A program made the translations under genes and the position numbers. DNA of 64,000 nt from Streptomyces sp. F001 (GTDB lineage: Bacteria; Actinomycetota; Actinomycetes; Streptomycetales; Streptomycetaceae), in assembly GCF_004187715.1 (NCBI RefSeq), contig NZ_QZWF01000015.1:1-64000 (forward strand), in the 5' to 3' direction. Below are positions 1-8,626 of the stretch, piece after piece. Position 1 is the stretch's first letter. The number at the start of each line of letters is the position of its first letter. A model generated the notes under the pieces. The model saw only the letters and a list, made by a program, of their open reading frames with translations, was not told where the DNA came from and did no database searches.

Positions 1-19
1 AGATGTGTATAAGAGACAG
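1..19 (+). other. Nextera transposase mosaic-end adapter
   Basis: The first 19 bases are AGATGTGTATAAGAGACAG, the exact mosaic-end sequence used in Nextera library preparation. It sits at the very first base of the window and has no relation to the downstream Streptomyces-like sequence, so it is residual sequencing adapter and marks a contig end. Confidence 0.97.
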
Positions 20-297
20 GCACCGCCTCGGCGGGGGCCGTGTTGAACAGGTCCAGCGGGGCAGGGGCGCCGCGGGTCTGTTCCGGTAAAGCGGCTTGGC
101 CGGGGAGGTCTGGGAGACGGTGCGCAGGCAGCGTGTGTCCTCGTGGGCGTCACGTGTGTGTCGGCAGGGGATCTTGTGAGAGGCGTGTCGTCACGTTATC
201 GAGAGTGGTCAGGGACTGCCCGATGGATGCGCGAATTTCACCCCAACGGCAGAGTTTGGAAGCGCGCGGTGGACGCTCGACGCCTTAGGTTGGCGGA
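20..297. other. Contig-end stretch without a firm gene
   Basis: No complete gene is supported here. Read on the minus strand, bases 20 to about 95 give a coding-like stretch containing PLDLFNTAPAEAV that runs off the contig end and could be the N-terminus of a gene divergent from the hexosaminidase. I see no clear start codon or Shine-Dalgarno for it, so it is only noted. The rest would hold the promoter of the gene at 298. Confidence 0.35.
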
Positions 298-1959
298 GTG
301 AGTCAGCGCAGGCGCCGGGCACCGGCGACGAAGGTGAAGCGGAGGCGGGTGCTGATCACGGCGGCCGTCGCCGGCGTGATCGCGGTCGGGCTGAGCCTGG
401 GCGTGTGGGCCATGGAGGGCGGCGGCGGTCCGGCCGGTTCGGCGACCCGGCCCGCGGACACCGCCGCTCCGACGGCCTCCGATCCCGATGCCGCGGCCGC
501 GCCGACCCCGACCCCGTCGCCCACCCGCTCGTACCCCCTGTCCACGGCCCCGCGCACGATCCCCGCCGTCCGCGACCACACTCCGGGGCGCGGCCCCGGA
601 TGGCGCCCGGCGCGGGGGTACCGCGTGGTGGTGAGCGACGCGGACCTGGCCGACGAGGGGCGGCTGATCGCCGGTGAGCTGGGGCTGTCGTACGGCGGTG
701 AGAAGGATGACGTGCGCGCCGGGGACGTACGGCTGGCGCTCGGCGGCGAGGCGGGTGCGGACCCGGAGTCGTACACCATGACCGTGCGCGGCGGGCGGGT
801 GACGATCAGCGGGCCTGCCGACGCGGGCGTCTTCTACGGCACCCGCACGCTGAAGCAGACCGTGCACGGAGGCGGCACGGCGCCGGAGGGCATCGTGCGC
901 GACCAGCCGGCCAAGCCGCAGCGCGGGCTGATGCTGGACATCGCCCGCAAGCACTTCACCGCCGACTGGATCGAGGACCGGGTGCGGGAGCTGGGCGACC
1001 TGAAGTTCAACCAGCTGGGCCTGCACTTCTCCGACGACCAGGGCTTCCGTATCGAGTCCGAGAAGCATCCGGAGATCGTGTCGAAGGAGCACCTGACCAA
1101 GGCGGAGGTCAGCAGGATCGTCGACCTCGCGGAGAGCCGGCACATCACGGTCGTGCCCGAGATCGACTCGCCGGGGCACCTGGGCGCGGTCATCGCAGCC
1201 CACCCCGATCTGCAGTTGCGCAACGCGCAGGGGGTGGCGGCGCGCGGTGCGGTGGACATCTCCAAGCCGGCCGCCGCCGAGATCGTCGACGAGCTGATCG
1301 ACGAGTACGCTGGCCTCTTTCCCGGCGGGCAGTGGCACCTCGGTGGTGACGAGTACCGGGCGCTGACGGTCTCCGACCCCCAGGCCTCGTACCCGCAGCT
1401 CGCGGCCGCCGCTCGGGAGGCGTACGGCTCCGGCGCGACCGTCGCCGACCTCGCCACCGGCTGGCTCAACGACCGCGCCGCCACCGTCCGCGCCCACGGC
1501 CGCACCCCGCGCGCCTGGAACGACGGGTTCTATGCCGGTACGACCGTGCAGCCCGCCAGGGACATCAAGGTCGCGTACTGGACGGGCAAGGAGATCGGCG
1601 CGCGCATCCCGGTCGAGTATCTGAGGGCGGGCCGCGAGGTCATCAACTACAACGACGAGTTCCTGTACTACGTCCTCGGGCAGCCGCAGACCTTCGTCTA
1701 TCCGACGGGGCAGCGGATCTACGAGCAGTGGACGCCGCGCGTGCTGCGCGGTACCCAGGCGGTTCCGGCGCAGTACGAGGACCAGATCCTCGGCGGCTCC
1801 TTCGCGGTGTGGTGCGACCTCGCGAACTCCCAGACGCAGGCCCAGGTGGCCGCCGGCATCCGGATGCCGCTGCGGGCGACGGTCCAGAAACTGTGGGATC
1901 CGGATCAACCCGAGCTTTCCTGGGCAGAGTTCAGCAAACTGGCCGACCGGCTCGGCTGA
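298..1959 (+). CDS. Beta-N-acetylhexosaminidase, GH20, membrane-anchored or secreted
   Basis: The protein is 553 aa. A basic N-terminus and a hydrophobic segment at about residues 20-42 (ITAAVAGVIAVGLSLGVWAM) look like a signal anchor or signal peptide, followed by a Pro/Thr/Ala-rich linker to about residue 95. Residues about 100-195 fit the GH20 N-terminal domain, and the TIM barrel follows with LHFSDDQGF and the catalytic Asp-Glu pair in HLGGDEY (about residue 350). GH20 enzymes remove terminal GlcNAc or GalNAc from chitin oligomers and glycans by substrate-assisted catalysis. The GTG at 298 is used because it places the basic residues directly before the hydrophobic segment. It stands alone, and the exact substrate cannot be told from sequence. 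Confidence 0.9.
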   Translation: MSQRRRRAPATKVKRRRVLITAAVAGVIAVGLSLGVWAMEGGGGPAGSATRPADTAAPTASDPDAAAAPTPTPSPTRSYPLSTAPRTIPAVRDHTPGRGPGWRPARGYRVVVSDADLADEGRLIAGELGLSYGGEKDDVRAGDVRLALGGEAGADPESYTMTVRGGRVTISGPADAGVFYGTRTLKQTVHGGGTAPEGIVRDQPAKPQRGLMLDIARKHFTADWIEDRVRELGDLKFNQLGLHFSDDQGFRIESEKHPEIVSKEHLTKAEVSRIVDLAESRHITVVPEIDSPGHLGAVIAAHPDLQLRNAQGVAARGAVDISKPAAAEIVDELIDEYAGLFPGGQWHLGGDEYRALTVSDPQASYPQLAAAAREAYGSGATVADLATGWLNDRAATVRAHGRTPRAWNDGFYAGTTVQPARDIKVAYWTGKEIGARIPVEYLRAGREVINYNDEFLYYVLGQPQTFVYPTGQRIYEQWTPRVLRGTQAVPAQYEDQILGGSFAVWCDLANSQTQAQVAAGIRMPLRATVQKLWDPDQPELSWAEFSKLADRLG

Positions 1960-2040
1960 AGGCGCGAAGGGCTGCGAAGTTCCCCGGGGTTGTGGTGTAT
2001 TCGGCGCACAGGGCCGAGTCGAAACGCCGGGGGAACGGAC

Positions 2041-2565
2041 ATGGGCTACTGGGGATACTTCGTCGTGGGACGCGACGAGCGGCCGCTCGCGGAGCTGGCC
2101 GCGCTGTCGGGGGTGCCGGGCGGTGAGCTGCGGGAGTCGGCGCCAGGCGGCTGGCAGGTGTGGGAGTACGCCGGCGGCGACGGTGACGTCGGCAGCATGA
2201 ACGCGCTGGCCGCCGGGACCGGGGCGCCCGCGCTCTTCGGATACGTCATGGACAGCGCCTGCGTGGTCGTGGAGGCGGCGGCACCGCAGAGCGGGGCGTG
2301 GACGGCCTGTCTGGCGCGGGCAGCGATGGCCGGGTACCTCGGCGCGGACCGTGAGGGGCTGACGCTGGAGGACTACTTCCTCGAACCGCGCGACGCCGCC
2401 GAACGGGCCGTCGCCTGGGCGGCGGAGGCCGGTCACACCGTGCCCGCCGAGCCGCTGCTCGACGTCCTGACCACCGACCCCGACCCGGCCCCGCTCCCGC
2501 GGGACCCCGTGGCCGAAAACCTGTTCTTCCGCTTCCTCGACCGGCTCGGCGTGGTACCCCTGTGA
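2041..2565 (+). CDS. Hypothetical protein, 174 aa
   Basis: I do not recognise this family. The ATG at 2041 follows a purine-rich GGGGGAAC and starts the sequence MGYWGYFVVGRD; an upstream in-frame GTG at 1990 gives a tail without conserved look and is not preferred. The protein is soluble, acidic, with aromatic residues at its N-terminus and no signal peptide or membrane segment. It lies 81 bp after the hexosaminidase and 76 bp before another unknown gene on the same strand, so the three may share transcription. Codon use matches its neighbours, so it is very likely a real gene. Confidence 0.8.
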   Translation: MGYWGYFVVGRDERPLAELAALSGVPGGELRESAPGGWQVWEYAGGDGDVGSMNALAAGTGAPALFGYVMDSACVVVEAAAPQSGAWTACLARAAMAGYLGADREGLTLEDYFLEPRDAAERAVAWAAEAGHTVPAEPLLDVLTTDPDPAPLPRDPVAENLFFRFLDRLGVVPL

Positions 2566-2641
2566 CACTGCGGCGGCGCTGCGCGCAGTAAGGGGAAGTG
2601 CGGGCTCCGTAAGGGATGGCGCCCCGGAGCAGGAGGCGTGG

Positions 2642-3211
2642 ATGAGCCTGGTGGAACTGATCGCGCAGGCCGACGAACGCGGACTGGTCGCCAGTGGGCT
2701 GGCTTGTTTGGATCGGTGTGTGCCCTTGTTGGGCGGTGACGACGAGGTGCTGCGCCCGCTGTGGGCGAACCTCGCGGACGGTGCGGACGCGGGCGAGTGG
2801 GGCGCTCTGCTGGACAAGACGCGCGCACAGCTGGGCGTCGCGGACGTCATGGACGCCGAGGACATCGAGGACGAGGCCGCGTTGCTGGTCCGGCGGATGC
2901 TGGCCGCCGCCCCGGGTGTCCGGTCGGCCGCAGAGGCGCGGGTGTGGGCCGACGGCTGCTCGGTCGCCTCCCTGCAGGTCCACCGCCTCCTCGACCCCGC
3001 CGAGGACGGCGCGGACTCGGTCGACTCCCGCCGCGCGGGCCGTACGGAGGGCATGTCGCCGCTCGTCGCCGCCGAACTGCGCCGCCAGATCACCGTCCTG
3101 GAACTGCTCGCCGAGCACGGCTCGGGCGGATTGCGCCGGGCGCTGGAGGTCTCCACGGAGGGGCGGCGGGTGCTGCGGGCGGTCGTGTCGCGCCGGGCGC
3201 GTCAGGCGTAA
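2642..3211 (+). CDS. Hypothetical protein, 189 aa
   Basis: Unrecognised soluble protein starting at ATG 2642, preceded by GGAGCAGGAGGCGTGG, a good ribosome binding site. The sequence is acidic and mostly helical in appearance, with a Leu/Glu-rich first half (MSLVELIAQADERG) and an arginine-rich C-terminus ending VVSRRARQA. No signal peptide, no membrane segment and no catalytic motif are visible. It follows the unknown gene at 2041 in the same orientation. Third-position GC is high as expected for a Streptomyces gene. Confidence 0.8.
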   Translation: MSLVELIAQADERGLVASGLACLDRCVPLLGGDDEVLRPLWANLADGADAGEWGALLDKTRAQLGVADVMDAEDIEDEAALLVRRMLAAAPGVRSAAEARVWADGCSVASLQVHRLLDPAEDGADSVDSRRAGRTEGMSPLVAAELRRQITVLELLAEHGSGGLRRALEVSTEGRRVLRAVVSRRARQA

Positions 3212-3341
3212 ACCGGGTTGCCGGAAAGAATCCTGTGACCGTCCTGGGGTGGCGTTGGGGCGGTCCTGCGCCGGTTGCGGGAACCCGCCGGATCCGTGTG
3301 ACGAATCCTCGCGCCGCCGCGCTCTTCGGAGTGTGACGACT

Positions 3342-3737
3342 GTGACGACAGAGCAGGAAACCAGGCCCTCAGCTGCGACGAAGCCGGTGCGCTGGGCTGC
3401 GGACGCGGTGGCGACGCTGCGCGAGGGGGCGCGGCTGCACCTCGACTACTCGGCGCAGAGCCTGTGGCGCGTCGACCGGCTGATCGACGAACTGCGCCGG
3501 GAGGAAACGCCGTACGCCGCCGTGGAGAACGTGCTGCGCGGCCTGGGCGCGTACGCGGGTGAGGTGATCGTCCGTCAGACCGGCGCCGAGTGGTGGGCGA
3601 CCGGGGGCGACCACTGGGTCCGCACCCCCGACGGCCGCCTCTGGGACCCGGTCGACGAGGCCCGCCGCTGCTTCGCGGGTGACGGTTCGCTGCGGCTGCT
3701 CTGCCGGGACGCGACGCTCGGTACGACCGGACGGTGA
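3342..3737 (+). CDS. Hypothetical protein, paralogue of the gene at 10089
   Basis: A protein of 131 aa from the GTG at 3342, which has GGAG about ten bases upstream; a GTG at 3333 is in frame but too close to that site. It shares a clear pattern with the protein at 10089: LDYS..SL..VD.LIDELR near residues 30-45, GLGAYAGEVIVR near residue 65, and VRTPDGRLWDPV near residue 95. No function is known to me. The pattern of a helical first half followed by a short beta-rich half with Trp residues suggests a small soluble domain. It ends within a strong terminator shared with the convergent amidase gene. Confidence 0.8.
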   Translation: MTTEQETRPSAATKPVRWAADAVATLREGARLHLDYSAQSLWRVDRLIDELRREETPYAAVENVLRGLGAYAGEVIVRQTGAEWWATGGDHWVRTPDGRLWDPVDEARRCFAGDGSLRLLCRDATLGTTGR

Positions 3738-3774
3738 CGGCCGGGGCCCCTGTGCAGTGCGGGCCCCGGCCGTC
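3736..3774. terminator. Bidirectional terminator hairpin
   Basis: A perfect 14-bp inverted repeat (GACGGCCGGGGCCC at 3736-3749 and its complement at 3761-3774, loop of 11) lies between two convergent genes. There is no U-tract, which is common for Streptomyces terminators. Confidence 0.8.
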
Positions 3775-3784
3775 GGATCCGTGG

Positions 3785-6477
3785 CTACGGCGTCAGGGTC
3801 TGGCCCAGCATGCCGTCCGTGGGGGTGCCCAGGGCGGTCTTGCTGAGGATGACCGTCTGGGCGTAACCGAGGCCCGTGCTGTTGCTCGGCAGGTACATCA
3901 GGATGCCGTCGCCGCCGTCCTCGCCCGAGGCGCCGAACGTCAGGTCGGCGCGCCCGTATCCGGACAGGTCGGTGAGCGAGACGGCTGAGCCGAACCCGTC
4001 GTTGGACTCGGTCGAGCCGGGGACGCCGGTGGTGTCCTGTGAGATCGCGAGCGAGCCGGAGCCGGTGAGGCCGGTCGAGCTGCCCCTGATCAGGAGCGCG
4101 TTGCCCGCGTTGACCTGGTTCACCCCGCTGCGGGTGAGGTCCTCGTTCTTGGCGCCGGCCAGGACGTCCGGGTAGCCGTCCGCGTCGTAGTCGCCGATGG
4201 AGACGGAGATGCCGAGGGCGTCGCCGGACTCGTTGCCGCCCGGGACGCCGGCGGTGTCCTGGTGGATGACCTTCATGCCGGTCGTGGTGAACCCGGTCGA
4301 CGTGCCGAACAGCATGGTGACCTGGCCGCCGGAGATGGCGCCGGACTCGGCGGCGACCGCCTGGCCGATGACGATGTCGTCATAGCCGTTGGCGTTGATG
4401 TCGCCCGCGGCGATGGAACGGCCGCCCTTGACGGAGAGCACCCCCGCCTTGGTCAGGCCGGTCGCCGAGCCCGCGAACCGGACCACACGCCCGATGCCCG
4501 CGGTGTCCCGGTAGTTGAGGGCGACGTCCGCGTAGCCGTCCCGGTTGAAGTCGCCGCTCGCGGAGTCGAGGTAGGCGAGCGAACCCGTGGCACTGGTCAG
4601 CGCGCCGGACGCGGTGGCGCCGCCGGAAAACCGCACGTGCCAGTTGCCGCCCTTGCCGGTGCCCGCCGAGAAGACGTCCGCCTTGCCGTCGGCGTTGAAG
4701 TCGCCGACCGTGACGGTGGAGCCGAGCTTGGCGCCGGCGGCTGTGACCGTGCCGGACGTGGTGTACGAGAAGCCCTTCGTGAGCGTGGGGCCGTACATCA
4801 CCGTGACCTGGCCTCGGTCGGTGTTGCCGCTGGTGTCGTCCTCGCCGGGGGAGCCGATCGCGAGGTCGGCGTGGCCGTCGCCGTTGTAGTCGCCCCACGC
4901 GGTCGAGGCGCCGAAGGAGTCACCGGCCTCGGAGGAGTCGGGGACGCCGGCGCTGTTCTGGGTGAGGCCGATCTTCGACGCCGTCACCGGGCCGTTGACG
5001 CCGCCGGGGATCACGGTGACCCGGTTGGCCTTCGGCGTACCGGCGACGAGGTCGCTGACGCCGTCGCGGTTGTAGTCCGAGGTGGCCAGGGCGTGCGAGA
5101 TGCCCGGGGTCTTGGCGAGGGCGCGGATCAGGCCCAGCTTGGGGTACAGGTTGGCGCCGGGGCAGGCCGTGGCGTTGGTGTCCTTGTGCCCGAAGACGCG
5201 CGGCAGGGTGATCTGCTGGCCCAGCGGCACGTTGTTGCCGCTGTAACCCTTGTCCGCGCGGGAGGTCAGCGTGACGTTGGTCGTCGGGTCGACGCCGTAC
5301 ATTCCGAACTTCCAGGCGATGATCCGGGCCATGGCGTCGAGCGCGGCCCGGCTCGGCTTGGCGGTCTCGAAGTTGCCGATGTACGAGATGCCGAGGGTGT
5401 CGGTGTTGAACCCGGCGTCGTGCGCGCCGATCACCGGCAGGTCCATGCCGCCGCTGCGGCCCTCGAAGATCTGGCCGCACTTGTCGACGATGAAGTTGTA
5501 GCCGACGTCGAACCATTCCTGGGCCAGGTGCGCCTGCTGGATCGTCCGCATCCGGGCCGCGCTCTCGGCGCAGGAGAGGGTGTTGTCGTTGTCCACGCCG
5601 GTGTGGTGGACGACGGCGGCCTTGATGTCGGTGCCGTAGCTCGGCGTGCCGTTGTAGTCCGTCGACGCGCCCCACTGGGCCTGCGTGATGATCGGCGGCT
5701 TGACGACGGTCGAGGGCCGGGGAGCGGGGACCGTGGAGGTCGGGGTGGGCGTGGGGACGCCGTCGGGGAGGAGGTGTCTGTGGCCGTGTCCGTGGCCGTG
5801 GGCGTGTCCGTCGGCGTCGGCGTCGCGGTGTCGGTCGGCGTATCGGTCGGCGTGGGCGTGTCCGTGGCCGTCGGCGATTCGGTGACCGGGGCGCTGGTCT
5901 CCGCGACGAACGCGGCGGGCTCCATCCCGTCGGCGCCGGCGGCGTTGGTGCCGATGCCTTCCGGGTCGGTGCCCGGGTCGAGCAGCTTGACGTCCATGTC
6001 GGCCGGCTGGCCCGTCGCCTCCGTGCCGTCGGCGTTCACCAGGCGGACCTCGATGCCGTCGGACGCGCCGGTCCACAGCGACTCGGTGCCACCGCGTGCG
6101 GCGGCGCGCTCCGCCTCGGCGCCGTCGGCCTGGCTCGGCTCCTTCTCCACCGTCTGCCACGCCGACCACTTGCCGGTCTCGATGTCCCGAGTGCGCACCT
6201 GGGGCCTGCCCTTGGCCGCCGCCTCCGGGTCGTCCCAGGTCAGCACCACCGCGCTGAACCGGTCCGTGTCCCGTCGGTCCAGGCCCTTGCGGCCCCTGCC
6301 CTCGTCCTTCAGCTTCAGCGTGTGCACGGACGGCTTGCGGCTCTCCCGCTTTGCGTCGGCCGGCGCGGACGGATCCGCGATCGCGTACGTCACGACACCG
6401 GCACCGCTGAGCACGACGGCTCCCACCGTCAGCCACGCGCGTCTCTTGAGACTGAGCGGTTTGTATGCATGCGACAT
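3785..6477 (-). pseudogene. Frameshifted PGRP-type N-acetylmuramoyl-L-alanine amidase with FG-GAP repeats
   Basis: The product would be a secreted amidase cleaving the MurNAc-L-Ala bond of peptidoglycan. From ATG 6477 one frame encodes a basic start, a hydrophobic segment (AWLTVGAVVLSGAGVVTYAIA), a domain of about 180 aa and a Thr/Pro/Asp repeat linker (TDTPTPTD). The remainder, in another frame, encodes the PGRP domain (VVHHTG with a zinc His, later GHKDTNATACPG with His and Cys ligands) and at least seven FG-GAP/integrin-like repeats with DYNRDG, DYNGDG and DFNADG calcium-loop motifs. The frames meet at the GGGG run 5765-5768; one extra G there would restore a single reading frame of about 898 codons. 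It may be a sequencing error in low-complexity DNA or a true inactivation. The start is supported by the position of the signal sequence, not by a strong Shine-Dalgarno. Confidence 0.8.
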
Positions 6478-6660
6478 ACGACGCGTACGTCGAGTACGAC
6501 GACTCAAGACGAATCCACCCCAAAGAAGGCCGTACAAGGCCAGAGAAGAAGAAGTCACGTGAGGCACATCCGTCACACGGATGGCCTGCTTCACCCAGCG
6601 ATTCGCGCCGGGTAAACGTCACAGCCCGGCGGGTTTAGTGACGTAGATCACGTCAGACTG

Positions 6661-6837
6661 CTCAGTGATAGCGATCCGGGGGCCGAACTGCCCGCCGACT
6701 ACAAGCAGTTGTGCCAGGCTTTCGGCCTCGGCGAGTTCTCGCAGGAGGTGTCGGTCCTGTGCGCCGACGAGACACCGGTGGGGGATCTGCTGCTTTGGTG
6801 GCGCGGACTACTGGAGAGTGATGACAGTTCGGACGGC
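6661..6837 (+). pseudogene. Remnant of an SMI1/KNR4-like gene
   Basis: One plus-strand frame reads GAELPADYKQLCQAFGLGEF and then DETPVGDLLLWWRGLLES, a pattern resembling the start of SMI1/KNR4 family proteins (LP.DY..L...G.G.F). There is no start codon with a ribosome site, and the likeness ends after about 55 codons where the reading runs into an unrelated frame. SMI1/KNR4 proteins in bacteria are often immunity proteins of contact toxins, but this piece is too short to function. Family assignment is tentative. Confidence 0.4.
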
Positions 6838-6853
6838 CTCGCCGCAGCAGCAA

Positions 6854-7039
6854 AGCCGGGCGATGGAGCCGACGTATCCCGAGGGAAGCGACGTCACGGT
6901 GAGGCCCGTCGACGGTTCGGGTGTCCGGCGCAGTGACGTGGTCCTGTTCTCTGCACGTGACTGGGGCGCCGACAGCGTCTTCATGATGCGGGTGATAGGC
7001 GTCGGCGGCGATCATGTCGTCATCGACGAGACCGGGTCG
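6854..7039 (+). pseudogene. Fragment of an S26-type signal peptidase gene
   Basis: A different plus frame reads SRAMEPTYPEGSDVTVRPVD, then RRSDVVLFSARDW and FMMRVIGVGGDHVVIDETGS. This matches the signal peptidase I pattern: catalytic Ser-x-x-Met-Glu-Pro-Thr, then the RGDVV strand and the RVIG..GD motif containing the region of the catalytic Lys (here Arg-Val). The fragment covers only about 62 codons, lacks an N-terminal membrane anchor and its C-terminus, and abuts the SMI1-like fragment out of frame. It is a decayed gene piece. Confidence 0.55.
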
Positions 7040-7147
7040 CCGCGACCGTCAGGCGCCGCCGCATCGGACTTACACCGAGAACCTGGCGCCCCGCCAGCCG
7101 CTGAAGGAGGCCAGGCCGGACGGGAACACCGGCCGGCCAATGAGGAG

Positions 7148-7180
7148 GCGGGGCCGGGTCCTTGGCGGACGCGGCCCCGC
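7148..7180. terminator. Hairpin downstream of the gene at 7197
   Basis: GCGGGGCCG at 7148-7156 pairs with CGGCCCCGC at 7172-7180. It lies 17 bases past the stop codon of the minus-strand lipoprotein gene and is a plausible terminator for it. Confidence 0.6.
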
Positions 7181-7196
7181 GCGGTCCGAAGGGGCG

Positions 7197-8075
7197 TCAG
7201 CTCGCCCAGACCTCGGCATCGGTGGTGGCCAGGCCCAGTTCCTTGCGGGCGGCGACCGTCTTGTTCGGGTCGAGGCCGGTGAAGGCCGGGTCGTAGGCGA
7301 TGTAGAACGCGTCGGCGTCGGTGGCGTTCGCGGCCTTCTTCCAGTGCTCGGCGGTCTTCTTCAGCTGCTCGCGGAGCTTGCCGACCTCCGTGCCCTCGAT
7401 GTCCTGCAGGCCCTCGAGGTGCGCATCGAGGGCGGCTGCGACGGCTTTGGCCTGCGCCTTGTAGCCGTCCAGGTCGTCCTCGACGTAATCCTCTTCGGAC
7501 TGGTTCGCCCACAGAGCGTCGTAGACGGCGTTCGCACCCTTCAGGTAGGCGGTCTGCTCGGGCTTCAAGGTCTTTGCGTCGGCCTTCATCGAGCCGGTGA
7601 ACTTGCCCGATTCCTTGGTGTAGGTGCAGGTCACGGCGCGGTCACCCGTCGCCCAGCTCTCCTGGGTCGGGGTGTAGTAGAAGAGGTCGACCCCCTTGGG
7701 GAGCGCCCAGGTGTCCTGGGCGAACTTCCCCGCCTCGACCGGGCACCGCTCGTCGGCGATCGCCGAGACCGCGTCGTCGCCGGGGTATGTCTTCTCTTCG
7801 TCGATCTTGAATTCGCCGACGACCTGACCCGCGTGCGCCTCGCCGCAGGGCACGATCTCGACGGCGAACGTATCGCCCTCTACCTTGCCGTTCGGGTTGT
7901 AGCAGTCCCCGATACCCAGCGAGAACACCGATCGCTGGCGGGCCACCTTCTTCGCGCCGTCCTTGGCGCTGTCGACGGCATCCGAGACATCCGAGCACCC
8001 CACCGCGCCGATCGCGAGCAGGGCGACGACGGCAGATATGCCACGAAGGGGACGGTATGGGGTACGGATTGCCAT
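7197..8075 (-). CDS. Lipoprotein with septum-formation-like domain
   Basis: A 292-aa protein from ATG 8075. The N-terminus is basic, then hydrophobic, and ends in a lipobox around LLAIGAVGC (Cys about residue 27), so it should be anchored on the outer face of the membrane. The next 130 residues hold paired cysteines (GIGDCYN, IVPCGEAHAGQVVGEF, DERCPV, AVTCTYT), the pattern of the actinobacterial septum-formation family (Septum_form); the name comes from the family, and a role in septation is not shown. The C-terminal half is acidic and helical, without a known domain. It is transcribed alone and followed by a hairpin. Confidence 0.8.
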   Translation of the reverse strand: MAIRTPYRPLRGISAVVALLAIGAVGCSDVSDAVDSAKDGAKKVARQRSVFSLGIGDCYNPNGKVEGDTFAVEIVPCGEAHAGQVVGEFKIDEEKTYPGDDAVSAIADERCPVEAGKFAQDTWALPKGVDLFYYTPTQESWATGDRAVTCTYTKESGKFTGSMKADAKTLKPEQTAYLKGANAVYDALWANQSEEDYVEDDLDGYKAQAKAVAAALDAHLEGLQDIEGTEVGKLREQLKKTAEHWKKAANATDADAFYIAYDPAFTGLDPNKTVAARKELGLATTDAEVWAS

Positions 8076-8232
8076 GACGTGTACATCCTCTTATGAGAAC
8101 TTTATGAGGGGCGGCGTGCGCATCGTATGCCACTCCTGTGACGGGACTGCGCGAAGGTCCTTGCCGGTCGGGGCGGGTGCACGGGAAGTCCCAGCCCTCC
8201 GGGGCTTCGTGCCGACGCTCGGCCCGTTTCAG

Positions 8233-8305
8233 TCAGCGGCGATGTCGCGCTCCGTGCCGGGCCAGTACTCGGACAGCCGGTCCAGCGCCGGCAGGCCGCT
8301 GTCCT
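8233..8305 (-). pseudogene. C-terminal scrap of an unidentified gene
   Basis: On the minus strand the sequence reads SGLPALDRLSEYWPGTERDI and stops at a TGA (8233-8235). It looks like the end of a real protein but is preceded by an in-frame stop just upstream, so only about 30 codons remain. The rest of the 413-bp gap 8076-8488 shows no other coding sequence that I can support. Confidence 0.3.
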
Positions 8306-8438
8306 GCACTCTCCTCTTGGCTCGTCACAGCCTCTCTGACTCTCGACGAGCCGCAGTGGTTGTATGCGATCGCTGCAGGTGCGGTCCACGGCACGGCTGA
8401 AGAGTTCGATGCGGCAGGGGGTGTCCGACCATGTCAAC

Positions 8439-8463
8439 GGCCCTCGCCGTGGTGACGAGGGCC
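8439..8463. terminator. Hairpin downstream of the DUF397 gene
   Basis: GGCCCTCG at 8439-8446 pairs with CGAGGGCC at 8456-8463, extended by partly matching flanks. It lies 26 bases beyond the stop codon of the minus-strand DUF397 gene and probably ends that transcript. Confidence 0.55.
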
Positions 8464-8488
8464 GGTTGTTCGGGGGCTGGCGGTGGGC

Positions 8489-8626
8489 TCAGGCGGGGAG
8501 TCCGCCGTCCTTGACGGCGGTGACGAACGACGACCACGCTCGGGCCTCGAAGACGAGTGCGCCGCCGTCCGGGTTGCTGTAGCTGCTCTTGCGCCACGTC
8601 ACCTCGGTCAGGTCGATGGCTCGCAC
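8489..8626 (-). CDS. Shortened DUF397 protein, 45 aa
   Basis: Starts at GTG 8626, five bases after a strong GGAGGAA. The sequence begins with DLTEVTWRKSSYSNPDGG and ends ALVFEARAWSSFVTAVKDGG. Full DUF397 proteins have WRKSSYS..GG, then a Cys-Val-Glu-Val core and DSKDP.GP, then L.F....W..F. Here the core is absent and the two flanks are joined in frame, which implies a deletion of roughly 20 codons. DUF397 proteins pair with XRE regulators in Streptomyces (the BldB/WhiJ-like systems); the partner gene immediately upstream overlaps this start and is itself broken. Probably a decaying gene rather than a working one. Confidence 0.65.
   Translation of the reverse strand: MRAIDLTEVTWRKSSYSNPDGGALVFEARAWSSFVTAVKDGGLPA

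Noticed and set aside
238..3156. A very long open frame on the minus strand opposite the hexosaminidase and its neighbours
   Set aside because: It is antisense to genes with clear motifs, its translation is Arg/Pro/Gly-rich with no family likeness, and long shadow frames are expected at this GC content.
5745..5785. Programmed ribosomal frameshifting in the amidase gene
   Set aside because: There is no canonical slippery heptamer with a downstream structure at the junction, and the linker is low complexity, so an error or mutation is simpler.
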